Below, piece by piece: positions 1-13,200 of a DNA stretch of 64,000 nt. The position numbers were made by a program, and so were the translations under genes. How positions within the stretch are numbered: position 1 is the stretch's first letter; each line of letters starts with the position of its first letter. The DNA is from Lepraria neglecta (lineage: Eukaryota; Ascomycota; Lecanoromycetes; Lecanorales; Stereocaulaceae), in contig CM065653.1 in the NCBI GenBank assembly GCA_033220425.1, positions 4,340,001 to 4,404,000 on the forward strand. Reading direction: 5' to 3'. The notes beneath the pieces were generated by a model. The model had not been told where the DNA came from and did not search any database. It saw nothing but the letters and a program-made list of their open reading frames with translations.

Positions 1-3000
1 ATAGCTTTCCAAGATCTTCGGCTTGGTCACGGGATCCAGTGGGTCAGGCTTTTGCGTGAGCTCGCTTCCTCTAATCTCAACTTGGGGACTCTAGAAGTCG
101 GTACTTTAGTCACAGAGTTGGCCCTTATGGCGGGACCGAGTGAGAGCCAAAGCCCACTTCGTTCAACTCATTGTGTTTTCGAAGATCCGGCATTCTGTGC
201 AGCACTAGTGGCTCAAATCAGACGGCGACTCGAGAGCGTTGCAGCAAATTGGCGTGAAGGCCAGACAGTCCAAACCTTGACTATCATCTTGCAGCGTATC
301 TGGTCTTTGACGTCCTCTTGGGCTGCGAAGCAAGAGGCTGAGGATCTTATTTTTTACGTACGCAAGATAAGTCATGATTGGACCAGGCTCTTGCGACAAG
401 AGATCTGCAATGCGGTTGACGTTGAGACAGCGCAGAAGAGATCAAGAGACGGTCTCATTGCTTCGTTGCTATGCCGAAAGACTTTCATGATCGAGGCCGC
501 ACAAACCAGTGACATTCTTCAATCTGCCGCCCTGGCTTGTTTTCTTGAATGCTCCTTTACAATCAAAGATAATCTGCCAAAGAATGAGCCCGGGTACATT
601 GCCAAGATGCCAGAAGCCATGAGGAGGTTGTTTGTCGGCGATATCAAACTTCTGCATCGTCTAGAGGCAAAACTAAGGCGATCCATCCAGACGATGCCTG
701 CCGCGGTAGAACAAGCTGTAAATAGCGTCTGGGCAGAGGCAAAGAGCGATTTAGCCCGAAAATTCACGCCATGGAGCTTTCTCCCGGCCCCACACGATGG
801 GTGGATTACAGCCCGCTCCATCAGTACTACTGGCCGCCTTGAGCAGAATGTTCACATCGATATCTTTGAGGGCACCTTCTTCATTGATGGCCAACCCCTG
901 GGTCGGCTCCCTGACGAGTTTACAAGAGAAGGATTCTTTCGCCAAATGTTTGGAAATCGGGTCTTCTTGACCTACCCGTCCTCGATACAGGGTATGTCTT
1001 ACATGCTTGCAAGCCTTTTCCAACAACATGAGATACATTTTGGATTCCGAGACGGCGTTGTTTTCCTGCGGGCTGTGACTGGTGGCAGGGTGGTACTGGA
1101 GTTGTTACCGCCGGCGATATTTGGTGCCGGCGTTATTGGTGATGCTCCTGATCTGCCCGTACCTCTAATCAATGATTGCGTCCATTGGCTGGATCTGGCA
1201 GGCCAAATCGTGGAGATCAGGCCATACGGAACCATGTGGCAAAGCAAGCTTAGTGATTGGAAAATCTATTTGCAGAGCAGCCAGGCTTATCGGAGAGGCA
1301 GCCTGCTGGTGGATCCTCGCAGTCCAATATTCAATCGTATTGCCATGCTGATTGAGCCTTTTGAAGATCGAAGGAAGATGATTATCTACCAGCCAGAAAA
1401 GAATAACCTCTCATTGCAGATGCCTAATCTCGAATTAGCGTTTCGAGTCAATCACGAAGGCTTACTCGAGTCTCGACAGCTACGAGCAGTCATTGATAGT
1501 GACCAAGATGCTGGAACATTGTACGGGTTGAGTAGTAGCCTCGTCCTTCGGGACATCGCGGTACCAGAAGACCGAAGTATCATTGTTGCCATGGGACCTG
1601 AGAGGATCGAAGCTTTTGGGGCTCATGTGAGGATCCGCATAACTCATACTGGTTATTATGCCCGGTTCTCTATCAACAAAGTTCTGCGACGTTTAGAATG
1701 TGCTTCAGAGCCACGCCTGATCTACTTCAAAGCTTACTGTCATGCGGTCACTGCGAACATCCTTCCGGACCCCTTGACTGGTAGGACTGGAACAGATGAA
1801 GCAATTCACTGCCTGCAAGCCGGTAATGCTCAACCTTGGGCACCTGTTGATGAAGAGTCGTATCGTATCCTCTCGACGATTGCCGAACTAAGCCCGCGAA
1901 GAGTCTACTACCCGGAGACACTGAAGGTACTTCAAAAAGTAGCTTGGGATGAGGTCTTGACGCTCGCAGTCCAACATGACGTATTCAGGCCAGTGGTGAG
2001 AGAAGTCATACACCAATGTAGGCTACTACACCAATTCCATCGAAGCAGTGAGAAGCCGCCCGAAGCTGAGCGAGCGGGCGATGAGCACCTACTTAGGCGT
2101 GCGCAATTGCGGAATCAAGCGTACCGAGCGGCACAGCATCAGAGCAAAACATCTGCCCCGGATGCCAGGAAGTACATCCCACGCGACTGCAAAAATCTCA
2201 TCAGTACCGATAATGCTTACGAAGCTGCATTGCTCATCAAGGAATGGTCTAGTCGCATAGCAGTCAGCCACGATCTTCCTTCTATCATGCAGGAGTGGCC
2301 GATGATTCAAGGCTTTGATCAAGAGTTCGAACTTTACCTCTTTGCAGATTTGATTAACCTTAATCTAGCTGCCAACTGGGGATCGCTTTTCAAACTCTGC
2401 CAAGAATCCTCGGAAGCTAAGGACAAGTTTAAACTCATGTTTCTGTTCGCGACGATGTCATTCGATGCCCACATAGACATGACCGTTGTCCGATCATTAA
2501 TCGCGGCATCGATCATGCAAGAGTTCAAGACCCTCCAACTGCCTCGCTGTTCGGTTTTCACACACTTTCACCGAGATCAGGTACCTACCATTGAATACCT
2601 GATGCAGTACATGAAGCCATATCGGACCCCATATCCTGATGATGAACGCGTTCTGCTCTTGGCGGCTCTTCATTCAAAACAGCGACGGAAGCTCGAAATG
2701 GCACAGCTAAAGCACGAGGAACAGTCTCATGACAGCTGCAAAGCTTTTGCACATCACTTGCTCTCTCAATGGCCCTGTCGCGAGCCCTCCGTCAGCAACC
2801 TCGGCGACACGCCACTCCTCAATTCTGAACAAGCTTTCCTGGCCGTCCAACCGGAATGGAACCGACTTGTCGATAATTACGAGCTATCTCAACATCTAAC
2901 ACTTGTTCAGTCTTTACTTGCCTTGTGTCGAAACCGCGAGACTACTACACGACCTCTTGTGCAAAAAAACGAAGTAGAGTATTTCCCAATTCCACCCGTT

Positions 3001-6000
3001 CGAAGAGTACGACCGACGATGCAAGACCTTCTTTGCAAGCTGGTTGCACCTTCAATTGCCCAAAGTCGGGGGCCTCTCACTGATCGCGCGACTCTGTTCG
3101 GACGAAGCTTGGACCCAGCTTTGCCAAAGGAACCTGATGCAAGAGTAGAAGTACGAGCAACCTCGCAGTTGCACATGTCTGCATTACCGCATGCTCGCCT
3201 GAATCCGCAAAGTGGGATCTCTTCTGCAATCCCTGAGCTGCAACACATCATAAGTGCTTTCGCACGCAGTCAAGACGGTACGAGACGTGCGTACGGCCAA
3301 GACCTGGAACGAAGCTTGCAATGTCTAGCGAACATACCAAAAGGGCCGTCGAAACATGTATCGGACTTGAACTTGTACAAAGATGCCACCAATCTCGATG
3401 CAATCATATCATCTTCCGCCACTGTATTGCAAGGCCGATTTGAATCTATTCGTACTGTTTTGACACAAGAATATCAATGGCTTGAATCTGGTGGATTGCT
3501 CCCGGACGTCAATCCCATTTCGTTGCTAGAGATGCTGCCTATCTTCACGCATGTCCAAGGTCTCAGCGAAGGGCGAGATATCCTTATTGCTTACGGACAA
3601 TTGATCACCGACTTACAGCACCTACTACGCATTCAAGGCGCTTTCCAGCGAGCGGACAGCATTCAGCTTGCCAATGAGACGCGTCGGGACAGCTATGCGG
3701 ATTGGCAACCCAAAGATCACATCGATTGGCTACTACTCCAGATTGACTTCAATCTCCGTATTCGAGCCGATCAGCTTGAGGTGGCGCAAGCGATGATTTC
3801 GCCGGATAGCGCAGACAATTTTGTCCTTCAAATGAACATGGGACAGGGAAAATCAAGTGTTGTCATTCCTATGCTAGTGGCACAGCTCGCAAATGGCAAA
3901 AATCTGGTCAGAGTCGTCGTACCAAGACCCCTGCTACTACAAACGGCGCAACTACTTCAGGCCCGCCTTGGAGGCTTGATCGGTCGGAAAGTCAAGCACA
4001 TTCCCTTTTCTCGAAAATCGTCTACTGAGATCAGTAATTTGAAAGCATATCATAGTCTTCATACTGACGTCCTGCGAAGCCGAGGGGTGATTCTGACACT
4101 ACCTGAGCACATGCTTTCCTTCCAGCTCAGCGGGCTCCAGGAGCTCTCGAATGGCCACATCCAGCAGGCCAAAACCATGATGGAGCTGCAAGAGTGGCTC
4201 TGCAGAAAGTGTAGGGACATTCTCGACGAATGCGATCACATGCTGGCAGTCAAAACTCAGCTTATCTATCCAAGTGGTGGACAGAGCTTGGTGGATGCTC
4301 ATCCAACTCGGTGGTGGATTGTGCAAGACCTGTTGAAGCTTGTCAAGACACACCTGGCAAAGCTCCGACGTGACTTTCCGAGGGGCGTTGAGGTCATCGA
4401 GCGGTCTCCGGGAACATTCCCTACAATATATCTTCTGAACCAACTCGCCAAAGACGCTCTAATGAATCGATTGATAGACAGCATCCTCAAGGGCGAAGGA
4501 AGTCTCCTGCCTATCGAAGGCTGTTCGCATATTGAGCTACAGTCTGTAGCCAGCTTCCTTCGTGAAGTACAGTTTCCGAAAGCTTTGGCTTTGAAGATAG
4601 CGGGAGTTTTCAAGAACAAGACTGAAACACGCCAACGACTGCTTATGCTTCGAGGCCTTCTCATACATAAGATACTGCTGATGGGGCTAAGCAAACGCTG
4701 GAATGTTCAATATGGAATTGACACACGCCGAGATCCAATCGCTGTTCCTTTCCGCAGCAAAGGCATACCTTCTGATCAAGCAGAATTCGGACACCCAGAT
4801 GTCAGTATAATTCTGACCTGTCTGAGCTTCTATTATGCGGGCCTCACTCTACCTCAATTCCAACAGAGCCTTGATCTTCTTCTTAAGTCCGACGAGCCCG
4901 TCAGGGAATTCGAGTCTTGGAAGCATGATATCAGATCCTTCCCTGAATCCCTGAAATCTTTCAACTCGATCAATGTCGATGACGAGATGCAGTGCTCACA
5001 TCTCTGGAGCTTGCTTCGCCAGCAAATGCCTGTGATCAATTACTTCCTCAATCACTTCGTCTTTCCTCGTCATGCAAGGACCTTCGAGCGAAAGCTAGTC
5101 AGCTCAGGCTGGGATATCGCGACGCAAAATTCTACAAGCGTGGACAGATGTCTTGGAGAGTTGAAAGAGAATGTCAAGCCTGTAGCCGGAAGTGGCAAGC
5201 AACCTCTGAGAACATCAACTTCGTTAACCGTTGGGTTCAGTGGAACCAATGACAACAGGACACTGCTCCCTTTGAACGTCGTCCAAAGCGATCTTCCCGG
5301 TCTGGCCCATACCAATGCTGAGGTCCTGACATACCTGTTACAGCCTAGAAACAGGGCATACTTCCATACTGCTGACAGATGGGGAAGAAGGTTGTCCGAA
5401 CGAGCTTTTCTGCATAGGCTTAAAGACCTTGGGATCCGTATGTTGCTTGATGCAGGGGCGCAGATCTTGGAGCTCGACAACGTCTCACTTGCCCAGACAT
5501 GGTTGCAGGTCGACTACGAAGCGGAGGCCGCTGTTTATTTCGGCGAAGATGGTCGTGCGAGAGTCATATACAGAGATGGAAAACGCCAACCCTTGGCCGG
5601 TTCGCCTTTTCTGAACAACCTTGGTTCCTGTCTGGTGTACTTGGATGAGGCTCACACAAGGGGCGTCGATCTAAAAATGCCAGCGGATGCAAAGGCTGCG
5701 CTTACGCTGGGAATTATGCAGACCAAGGACCACACTGTACAAGGTAAGCCATGAATAAGTTTCTGAACTTTCTTCGCACGCTAACTACAGTCATCTTTAA
5801 TAGCTGCGATGCGACTTCGACAACTGGCAATCTCCCAAGCCGTTGTATTCTTCGCCCCACCCGAAGTGCACCAGAGCATCCTAAACCTTCGTGGCAAGAC
5901 AGATCGTGATGCTATCGATTCCCATGATGTCATAATATGGCTTCTCGAACAGACATGTTGCAATATCGAACAACTGCAGCCGTTGTATATATCCCAAGGG

Positions 6001-7185
6001 CTCGAATATTGCAGGCGGCGGCTTTCTGCGTTGAACAATCCTAATGCTGGCTCAGAAGAGGAGCAACGCAAAGCATATCTGAAGGTCTTGGAACAGCCAG
6101 AGCAGTATTCACTCGAGAAACTTTACGCCCCAGATCAGAGAACCAAAGCTCGACCAATCGATGGCCACGGATTCCCAGCGATGATAAGATATGTTGAAAA
6201 ACTCAACGCAATGAAGAAAGGGCTTCGTAATACAGGCGACACGGTACAAGCTCTTGCGCACCAAGAGGTGGAACAAGAACGGGAGGTTCAGATTGAAGTG
6301 GAACAAGAACGAGAGGTCAAGAAGCCTGACCATGCCCTGGCGCTCCCACAGCCGCCGCTTCAGAAGGAAGTCAAATCATTCGCAGAGACCGGTAGACTCG
6401 TCGCTGGCTCACAAGCATACCAACAAGCTTTTGTTGCGCTTCGACATACTGCGCTAGGAAGACAACTGGGCGTCAGCGACAGCGCTACCATGTCACGCTT
6501 GTTCGTCACGCAGGACTTCAGGAGTACAGTCGTTACCCAATTCGGAAAGCCTCGAGATGGGTATTGCCGTCCTGTTCATTGGCTACTTTGGAGTCAGGTT
6601 ACCGACACTGCTCTTGTGCTCAGCGATTTTGAAGCTGATGCTGTCTTGTCTCTGGTACGAGACAAAAGACCAGTCTGCACGCACCTCATCACGTATGCAG
6701 CTCCAGTCACAAAACAGATGCTCGTCTTTGATACCCTCAAATTCTACGCCGTGCCGGCTTTACCAGAGCCATGGCAAGCGCCAACCTGGCTCGTTCGAGA
6801 CCTGGGAATCTTTGCTGGTCGCCTCTACTTCAACCATCACGACCAGTATCAAGCAGTCTGTGAGACACTTGGCTTACCCTTGCCTACTTCTATGGCAGTA
6901 ACATCACCTGCTAGGCTCACCGAAACGGATCTTTGGCGCGAATTGCCTTTTGAGGAGTCACTCGGGGAAGTGAAGAAGGAGCCATTTTCTCCAGCTCCGC
7001 TTGTATTCATGCAAGAGTGGCTAGCCATTCGAAGAAAGGGGCAAGAGTTCTTCCGGACTATGATGGGGGAGGTGTGTCAGGGTAGGACGTTGGATGTGAG
7101 GGAGGTAGTGGAAGATGAGAGTATTAGGTTGAATGAGGAGGAATGGAGTTCTGCGGAAGATAGAATGTTAGAAGGTCCGATGTGA
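1..7185 (+). CDS. Giant DUF3638/DUF3645 P-loop protein, 5' end outside window
   Basis: The reading frame is already open at base 1, so only the last 2374 residues are seen. Family members are usually about 3000 residues. One intron (5744-5803, GTAAGC..TAG, phase 1) joins the 5.7-kb exon to the last exon, which stops at 7183-7185. Fragment residues 1281-1285 carry a Walker A-like GQGKS inside MNMGQGKSS. Residues 1409-1412 carry DECD, a helicase-like Walker B. Together they mark the DUF3638 region. The DUF3645-type block follows near residues 1665-1760 (VINYFLNHF, GFSGTND). A charged stretch rich in EVEQERE lies just after the intron (6265-6330) and may form a coiled coil. Related fungal and plant proteins are often labelled ubiquitin thioesterase-like by automated pipelines. 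No catalytic Cys/His set is evident here, so ATP/GTP binding is the safer inference. Function is unknown. The gene appears intact within the window. Confidence 0.9.
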
Positions 7186-7992
7186 GTGGAGTGTTCGTTG
7201 TGCATATCATCGTGCCAAGATACCCCTTTCTACAAGATCATGTTAAAGAGCACGTAAGTGGTCGCAAGCGTATAGAGGAGTTGTATCATCCATTTTTACC
7301 ATCACAATTCGCACATCTCGTCTGGTTGAAGACCATGACAGTTCCGATTGCCTGAACGATACGCTTCTATGGCGAAATGTCACGGAAAGTACCTTACGTG
7401 ATCGGCCGACTAGGTAGTGATGGGGGCACACCAACATGCCACACCTAATCCAAGTACCAGAGCGCCACGGCTGAAATCTTGTGGGTAAATAGCATGAGAA
7501 CATATGCTGGGTAGCGGGCATTTGACCTTCACTCGGCGGGTTTTTGACCAGAATAGCCTCTCTTGAAAGCCGGATTGATATTATTGATCTTATTCATTGC
7601 TTCCAAGAGAACCTGTTCACCTCTAGATATGACCGCAGCGGTGTTCTTAACCCGCGTTAAGGGTCGCAAGCCTTCTGGTGTCTGTGTTGCAATTCCCCTC
7701 TCTCATACTGAGATGGATTCAGTTCTACGCTCCTGCAAGACTTTGCCAATTTGATCGTATGACTAAATGTCCAAACGGGTGCCGAATTCTCGGAATGCGA
7801 GACGATAACTTATGCTACGCTAGAGGCAGTTGCTATCATCGAAAATTCCATCTGGAAGCAAAGCCTTGCAATAGGACCCAATCTTTCACAGATATATCTA
7901 TATTGGTAAATCCGCAATGAATGCGGGTGGCAATAGCCTTTAGATTTATTTTAAATATAGTTCTTTTCGAAAATTTAATCTTTTTCCGTAGC
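7186..7992. other. Intergenic stretch, no gene recognised
   Basis: This holds the 3' flank of the giant P-loop gene and then unique sequence of ordinary composition up to about 7920. After that the AT content climbs sharply towards the foldback element. Only short open frames occur (longest 92 codons, minus, 7243-7521). None has a recognisable motif or an extending exon. Confidence 0.5.
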
Positions 7993-8599
7993 CTATAGCC
8001 CGGAAAGATATGGGATGGTATGGGATATTGGCTCTCTTACCCATCCCGGGGTATAGTATAGTATCAAGGTCTGAAATTCTATACCATTAGTGGGAGGTAT
8101 GGGATCTTAATGGGATATCCCACGGTATGGGATATTAGTGGGATTATCTAATGGTACGGGATATTTTCGGGATATCCCAGTGGCGGATAAGATAAGACCT
8201 ATATAAAGTATACTTAGAATTTCTAGTCATCGTTCTAGTCATCAGAACTTCAAATATTTTTTTGAATATTCTATAATATATGATATTCTAGTAGAAAATA
8301 TAGAATTATAGAATATTCAAAAAAATATTTGAAGTTTTGATGACTAGAACGATGACTAGAAATTCTAAGTATACTTTATATAGGTCTTATCTTATCCGCC
8401 ACTGGGATATCCCGAAAATATCCCGTACCATTAGATAATCCCACTAATATCCTATACCGTGGGATATCCTATTAAGATCCCATCCCATATCTCCTAAAAG
8501 ATATGGGATTTAGGATCTTCTAATCCCATCCCATACCGGAATCCCATACCCAACCCTTGGGATATTCTATAGGATATCCTATATCTTTCCGGGCCATAG
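7993..8599. mobile_element. Foldback (long inverted repeat) element, MITE-like
   Basis: The two halves are inverted copies of each other. The outer ends read CTATAGCCCGGAAAGATAT on the left and its near-complement ATATCTTTCCGGGCCATAG on the right. The inner arms, roughly 8100-8278 and 8301-8475, are almost perfect complements around a short AT loop near 8285. The arms contain many TATGGGAT/ATCCCATA-type submotifs. The outer 100 bp of each arm is less well matched. No coding frame is present and no clear target duplication was found, although the flanks (CTATA and CATAG) are similar. Best read as a non-autonomous DNA transposon with long inverted repeats. Superfamily is not assignable. Confidence 0.75.
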
Positions 8600-9845
8600 C
8601 AGCGAAGTAGACCTAAATATCTTAGAAATTATATAATCCTAGGGTAGTCTCGATAATCTCGTTAATATACTCCTAGAGCCTCTATAAGCACTCCGGGGCG
8701 AGGAAATATATCAGGCTTTACTTAGTAGTATAAGACGCGGTTTTAACCTTACGGTTTTCCGTCTATTACGCCGTAGATAAAAGTTATATATACTTAAAGC
8801 TTCCGAGTAGATACTAAGTATAATATAACAGAAACTCCTTCACTAACGTCGGCTCTAGGACCTAATTAGTCTATTAAGCTAGTTAGTATTTATTAAGCCC
8901 TTTTAAATTAGCTAAATAGTCTAAATATAGGAAAGTCAGATAGTAGGCTAGATATTTACAGCTAACAATATTGCCAAAAAAATAATACGGGGTAGTCCGA
9001 AGGTCTAGTAGAGTTTACCGGTATATAGTAGATTATTTATTAAGTAGGATCCCCTCTCTATTATAATATACGTCTAGATATAGATCGGTAGTAATATTCT
9101 ATAATATCGAGGGGCAAAAATAAATATAGATCCCTTGCTTAAATACTATAGGTATAGGGGAAAACCCTATAAAGCTATTAATATCGGTGGCCACGTAAGG
9201 GCTCTAGGGAATTAGTTCTTCCGTATAGAGATATACCTATATAGATTATACTTTGTAATACTCCTTTCCGTAAAATAGCTATTTAAGTACTTTAGGCTTA
9301 AGGTTTATATATAGTACCTACAACTCTTAGATAAAGCTATTAAAGTCTAGCACCGGCGGTATATCTTAATTCTAAGTATATTCTAACCTATAATAGTCTC
9401 CTTTATAGTCCTATATATATTATAATAGGACTACTTTATATTCCTCGGTAGAGTAGCTCGGAGGAGTTAGCTAGTACTAAACGAGTTTCTCTATCGCTTA
9501 TTATACTAGGTCTTCCTACCCTTTACTAGTCCTATAAGTAGAATAATCAAGCCTATTAGCCGCCTAGGGCATCTCGTCGATTACTAGAGACTTAATATAT
9601 TACTCGGGCATTTAGAAAAGGGGAGCCCTTTACCCCTCTAAGCCGACGTAGTATATAGCTAAGTTGACTCTTATCCCTAGAGCTCGTAGACTCGAGGACC
9701 GGGAGGGGCTAATATCGTATGAAACCCTGTTAGAATCGTCCTTAAATTATCTAGGTAGCGGGTCTAAGAGCTAGCCCTTAGTTTTCTTTCCCTAATAATA
9801 AGGACTTAGAAGAACTAAATCCGAGTCTTTACGTTTAAGGCTAGA
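8600..9845 (-). pseudogene. 3' part of a RIP-decayed minus-strand gene (unknown protein)
   Basis: On the minus strand one frame can be followed for most of this AT-rich stretch. Its stops fall mainly at TAG/TAA, as expected from C-to-T change in CAG, CAA and TGG codons. The other frames give no protein-like sequence. It probably continues the frame seen at 16385-17195, because the element at 9846-16384 lies between them with a CTAGA target duplication on both sides. The family is not recognised. The product was not LTR-element-like: no protease, RT or integrase motifs were seen. The left limit at the foldback element is approximate. Confidence 0.45.
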
Positions 9846-10256
9846 TGTTAGAACCATTGGTTCTGACAGGACTGTCCTGTAGGACAAGATACTATAGACA
9901 GGACTAGTAGCTGAAGCGATGAGCGCAACGAGCGACGTACACTTATAGCGCTCAAGAATGATAAGCGTAATGAGCGCCGTGCGCTCATAACGCTTATAGA
10001 GTGCTTGGCAGGATTTCTTATATCTATATATACGGGGCTCTGCCTACTGCTTGGAATAGTATATTCAACTTGGTTAATCTTCCTGGTACTCCTTGCACTA
10101 TACTTTACTAGTTATTAATATAGAACGTATTGATTACCTATAACCATAAAGACTGCCATTCTACCTGAGTAACTCCTCTCCTATAGAAGCATAAGATAAA
10201 CGAACCTATATATGGCTATCGCACTATTAGGTATATAACTACTGTAGGTCGTAACA
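9846..10256 (+). repeat. Left LTR of element 1 (411 bp)
   Basis: It begins TGTTAGAAC and ends GTAACA, and it matches 15974-16384 along its whole length. The internal motif TATATCTATATATACGGGG resembles a TATA box region shared with the other LTRs in the window. Confidence 0.93.
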
Positions 10257-13200
10257 CTTTGAACACCCTAAGGGATAAGTTCTTTAATAACTTCAGGTAG
10301 AAATCCTACCCCAAGTACCTTAACGGTTACTGGCTAGAGATACTATACTATAGACGAAGGATCTAGAAAAAGGATTAAGGTTATAGTACTAGACCTGTAC
10401 TATAGAGACAGGGATAAGCTTGAGCTATAGCTTACGTAAGTATAACTATACCTTCTATTCCAGGGAGACTTACTCCTAGTAACTAGATATACTACCTTCG
10501 CTATATTGTACCTACGAGGACAGGCCCAAAAGTAGGTCGAACCTTTCCTAAAGAAGTATATAGAAGATAACGATAAAGATAGTAACGTTAAGTTATAGAT
10601 AGAAAGTATACTAAAGTTTATAGTTAAAATCCGCTATATATTCGAACCTTCTAATAAGGTAAATATAGTAATATATATTATCTAGTATATAAAGTAGAAG
10701 AAGTCAGCGTTAGAGTTTTTAACTTAGTTTCAAATATACGCTACTAAAATAGGCTAGGATAATAATACGCTGATAACGATATATTATTATAGCCTTAAAG
10801 ATAATATTAAAGATAAGCTTATAAGGTTCGGGGGAGTAATTAATACTCTAGACGGACTTATAGAAAATGCGATTAAGATTAATAATAAATTATTCAAGCG
10901 ATCTATAGAGAAGTAGTATAACGGAGGAGTTAGCGGAACCTAATATAAGGGATTCTTCTTAAAAATAAGGAATTACCGATAAGACTATAGGGAATATAAT
11001 ACTTACTATAGTATAGTACTAATAGAGATTAACTTTATTTAGATAGGAAAGAAGAAAGGAAACTTTAAAGGGAAAAAGCAGCACGGGGGAAAGAAAGTAA
11101 TTACTTACTATAGCTATAGTAAACTAGGCTATATAGCTAGAGACTACAGGTCGAAGAATATAGTATACCGACCGCAGATTAATATAATAGAAGGAGGACC
11201 TCTAGATAATAAGGAAGACTCCGAAGGAATATAGTAATCCTATAATAATAAAGAATTCAATTAGGATTCGGAAGGTAATACCTTCGAATCGGAATTTAAT
11301 AAGGAAGTATAGAGATATTACTATAGGGACGGTAATAGATCTTAATAATATAAGACGGATTAGGAACAGCGGAAAGCTAGTCCGGAGAGACTAGTATCAA
11401 TACCCGAACCTAGATCTACTATATCCCAAGTAGAAAGGAAATTACTAGAAAATAAGGAACCTTAATCGGATGAAGATAAATATAAACTCTTCGATAAAAT
11501 CGAAGGAAAAGTATAAGGTATACTAAGAGAGTAATTATCTATAAAACCCGGATAGGAAGAACCTATATAAGACTATCGATACGATAGGGAATATTAGTAA
11601 TATAGCGAGATTCCATATACTAAATATACGTTACCCGATTATTTAATATATAGGGAAGAAAGAGGCTATCTAGCGAAAGAATATACGGTACCTCTACTAA
11701 AGAGAACTCCTTATAGAGAGATCTAGTAGTATAAGTATAAGGAAGATAGATACTAATAGTATCTTATAAGTAAAAGGAAGTACTAATACTTCCTATACTT
11801 TACGGATAAGTAGGAAAAGGAAAGAAATAACTTACTTAGAGTCTTTAAGAGAGGAGCTTATAATCAAGTACTATAGTATAGCTACTTATACAACGAATAT
11901 ATTCCGTATAAGGGTATAAAGGAAGTATATAGATTCCTACTATCGCAGGGAAAAGACTAATCTCTTATACTACGGGGAAGTATAAGGAGATTAATGCGTT
12001 ATTCCCTAAACAATAATTATATTCCGCCTAGTACTATACTTATATTATTATACTAGTAAATATTAATAGATAGCGGACTATAGCGATAATAGATAGCGAA
12101 GCTATAGGAAATTTTATCTTAAGGAACTTAGTAGACTCAAGCGGCCTACTAACCCGAAAGAAGAAATTATCTTACGAGCTACGCCTGGCTAATAGGTTAG
12201 TATTCTTAACAGGAAAAGTAGAGGAGGAGATACGCTCCCTACTAGTAATAATTTAGTAATACTATAAGGAGATTATATTCGATATAGTTAGGATAGCTAC
12301 TTATAATATTATTTTAGGAATACCTTAGTTAAATAAATATAACCTAGAAATTAACTAGAAGACGAAAGTACTTAAATTTAGATAATCTAGAAATATTACT
12401 AGTATTAGATCTATTAGTTAATAGTAGATAATAATAGATAAGAGAAAGAACTAAAGGCTAGTTAAAGTATATATTACTTTATTCTTAAATAATAAGAGTG
12501 ACTTCTAAGAGAGAAGGCTTAACTCCTTAGTTACTAGTAAGGGTTAGTAGGATACTAAAGAGAGAGCTATTAAAGGGAAAGACGAACCTTCTATAATCCC
12601 TTAGGAATATAAGTAGTAGGTATACCTATTCGAGGAAGAGACGAGCGTAAAAGTATTACCTAAGTACTAACTATAGGATTATAAGATTAAACTCGAACCT
12701 AGTAAGGCGCTAATATTTAGACCTATCTATATATTATCGGAAAAGGAACTTACTATACTTCGCGGGTATATCGATAAGAACCTTAAGAAAGGATTTATTC
12801 GGGAATCTAAATTACTAGTAGGTTATCTAATCCTCTTCGCGCTAAAGAAGGACGGAAGTCTAAGGCTATACGTCGACTATCGGAAGTTGAACGATATTAC
12901 TATCAAAAATCGTTACCCTTTACTAAATATTAGCGAGCTATAGGATCAGCTTAGTAAGGCAAAGATATTCACGAAACTAGACCTTAGGGGTATATATAAT
13001 CTAATCTAGATAAAAGAAGGCGAAGAATAGAAAACTACCTTCTAGACTAGATATAGCTACTACGAGTACCTAGTAATACCGTTTAGACTCACTAATATAC
13101 TAGTAACCTGCCAAGTACTTATTAATAATATTATATAAGTATACTTAGATCGAATAGCGATAGCGTACCTTAATAATATCTTAATTTACTCTAGGAATAA

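Noticed and set aside
205-5614. Numerous minus- and plus-strand open frames overlapping the giant P-loop gene
   Set aside because: They are shadows of one long, well-supported frame. None shows a motif or independent start context.
7243-7521. 92-codon minus-strand frame
   Set aside because: No recognisable motif, no flanking exon, composition like non-coding DNA.
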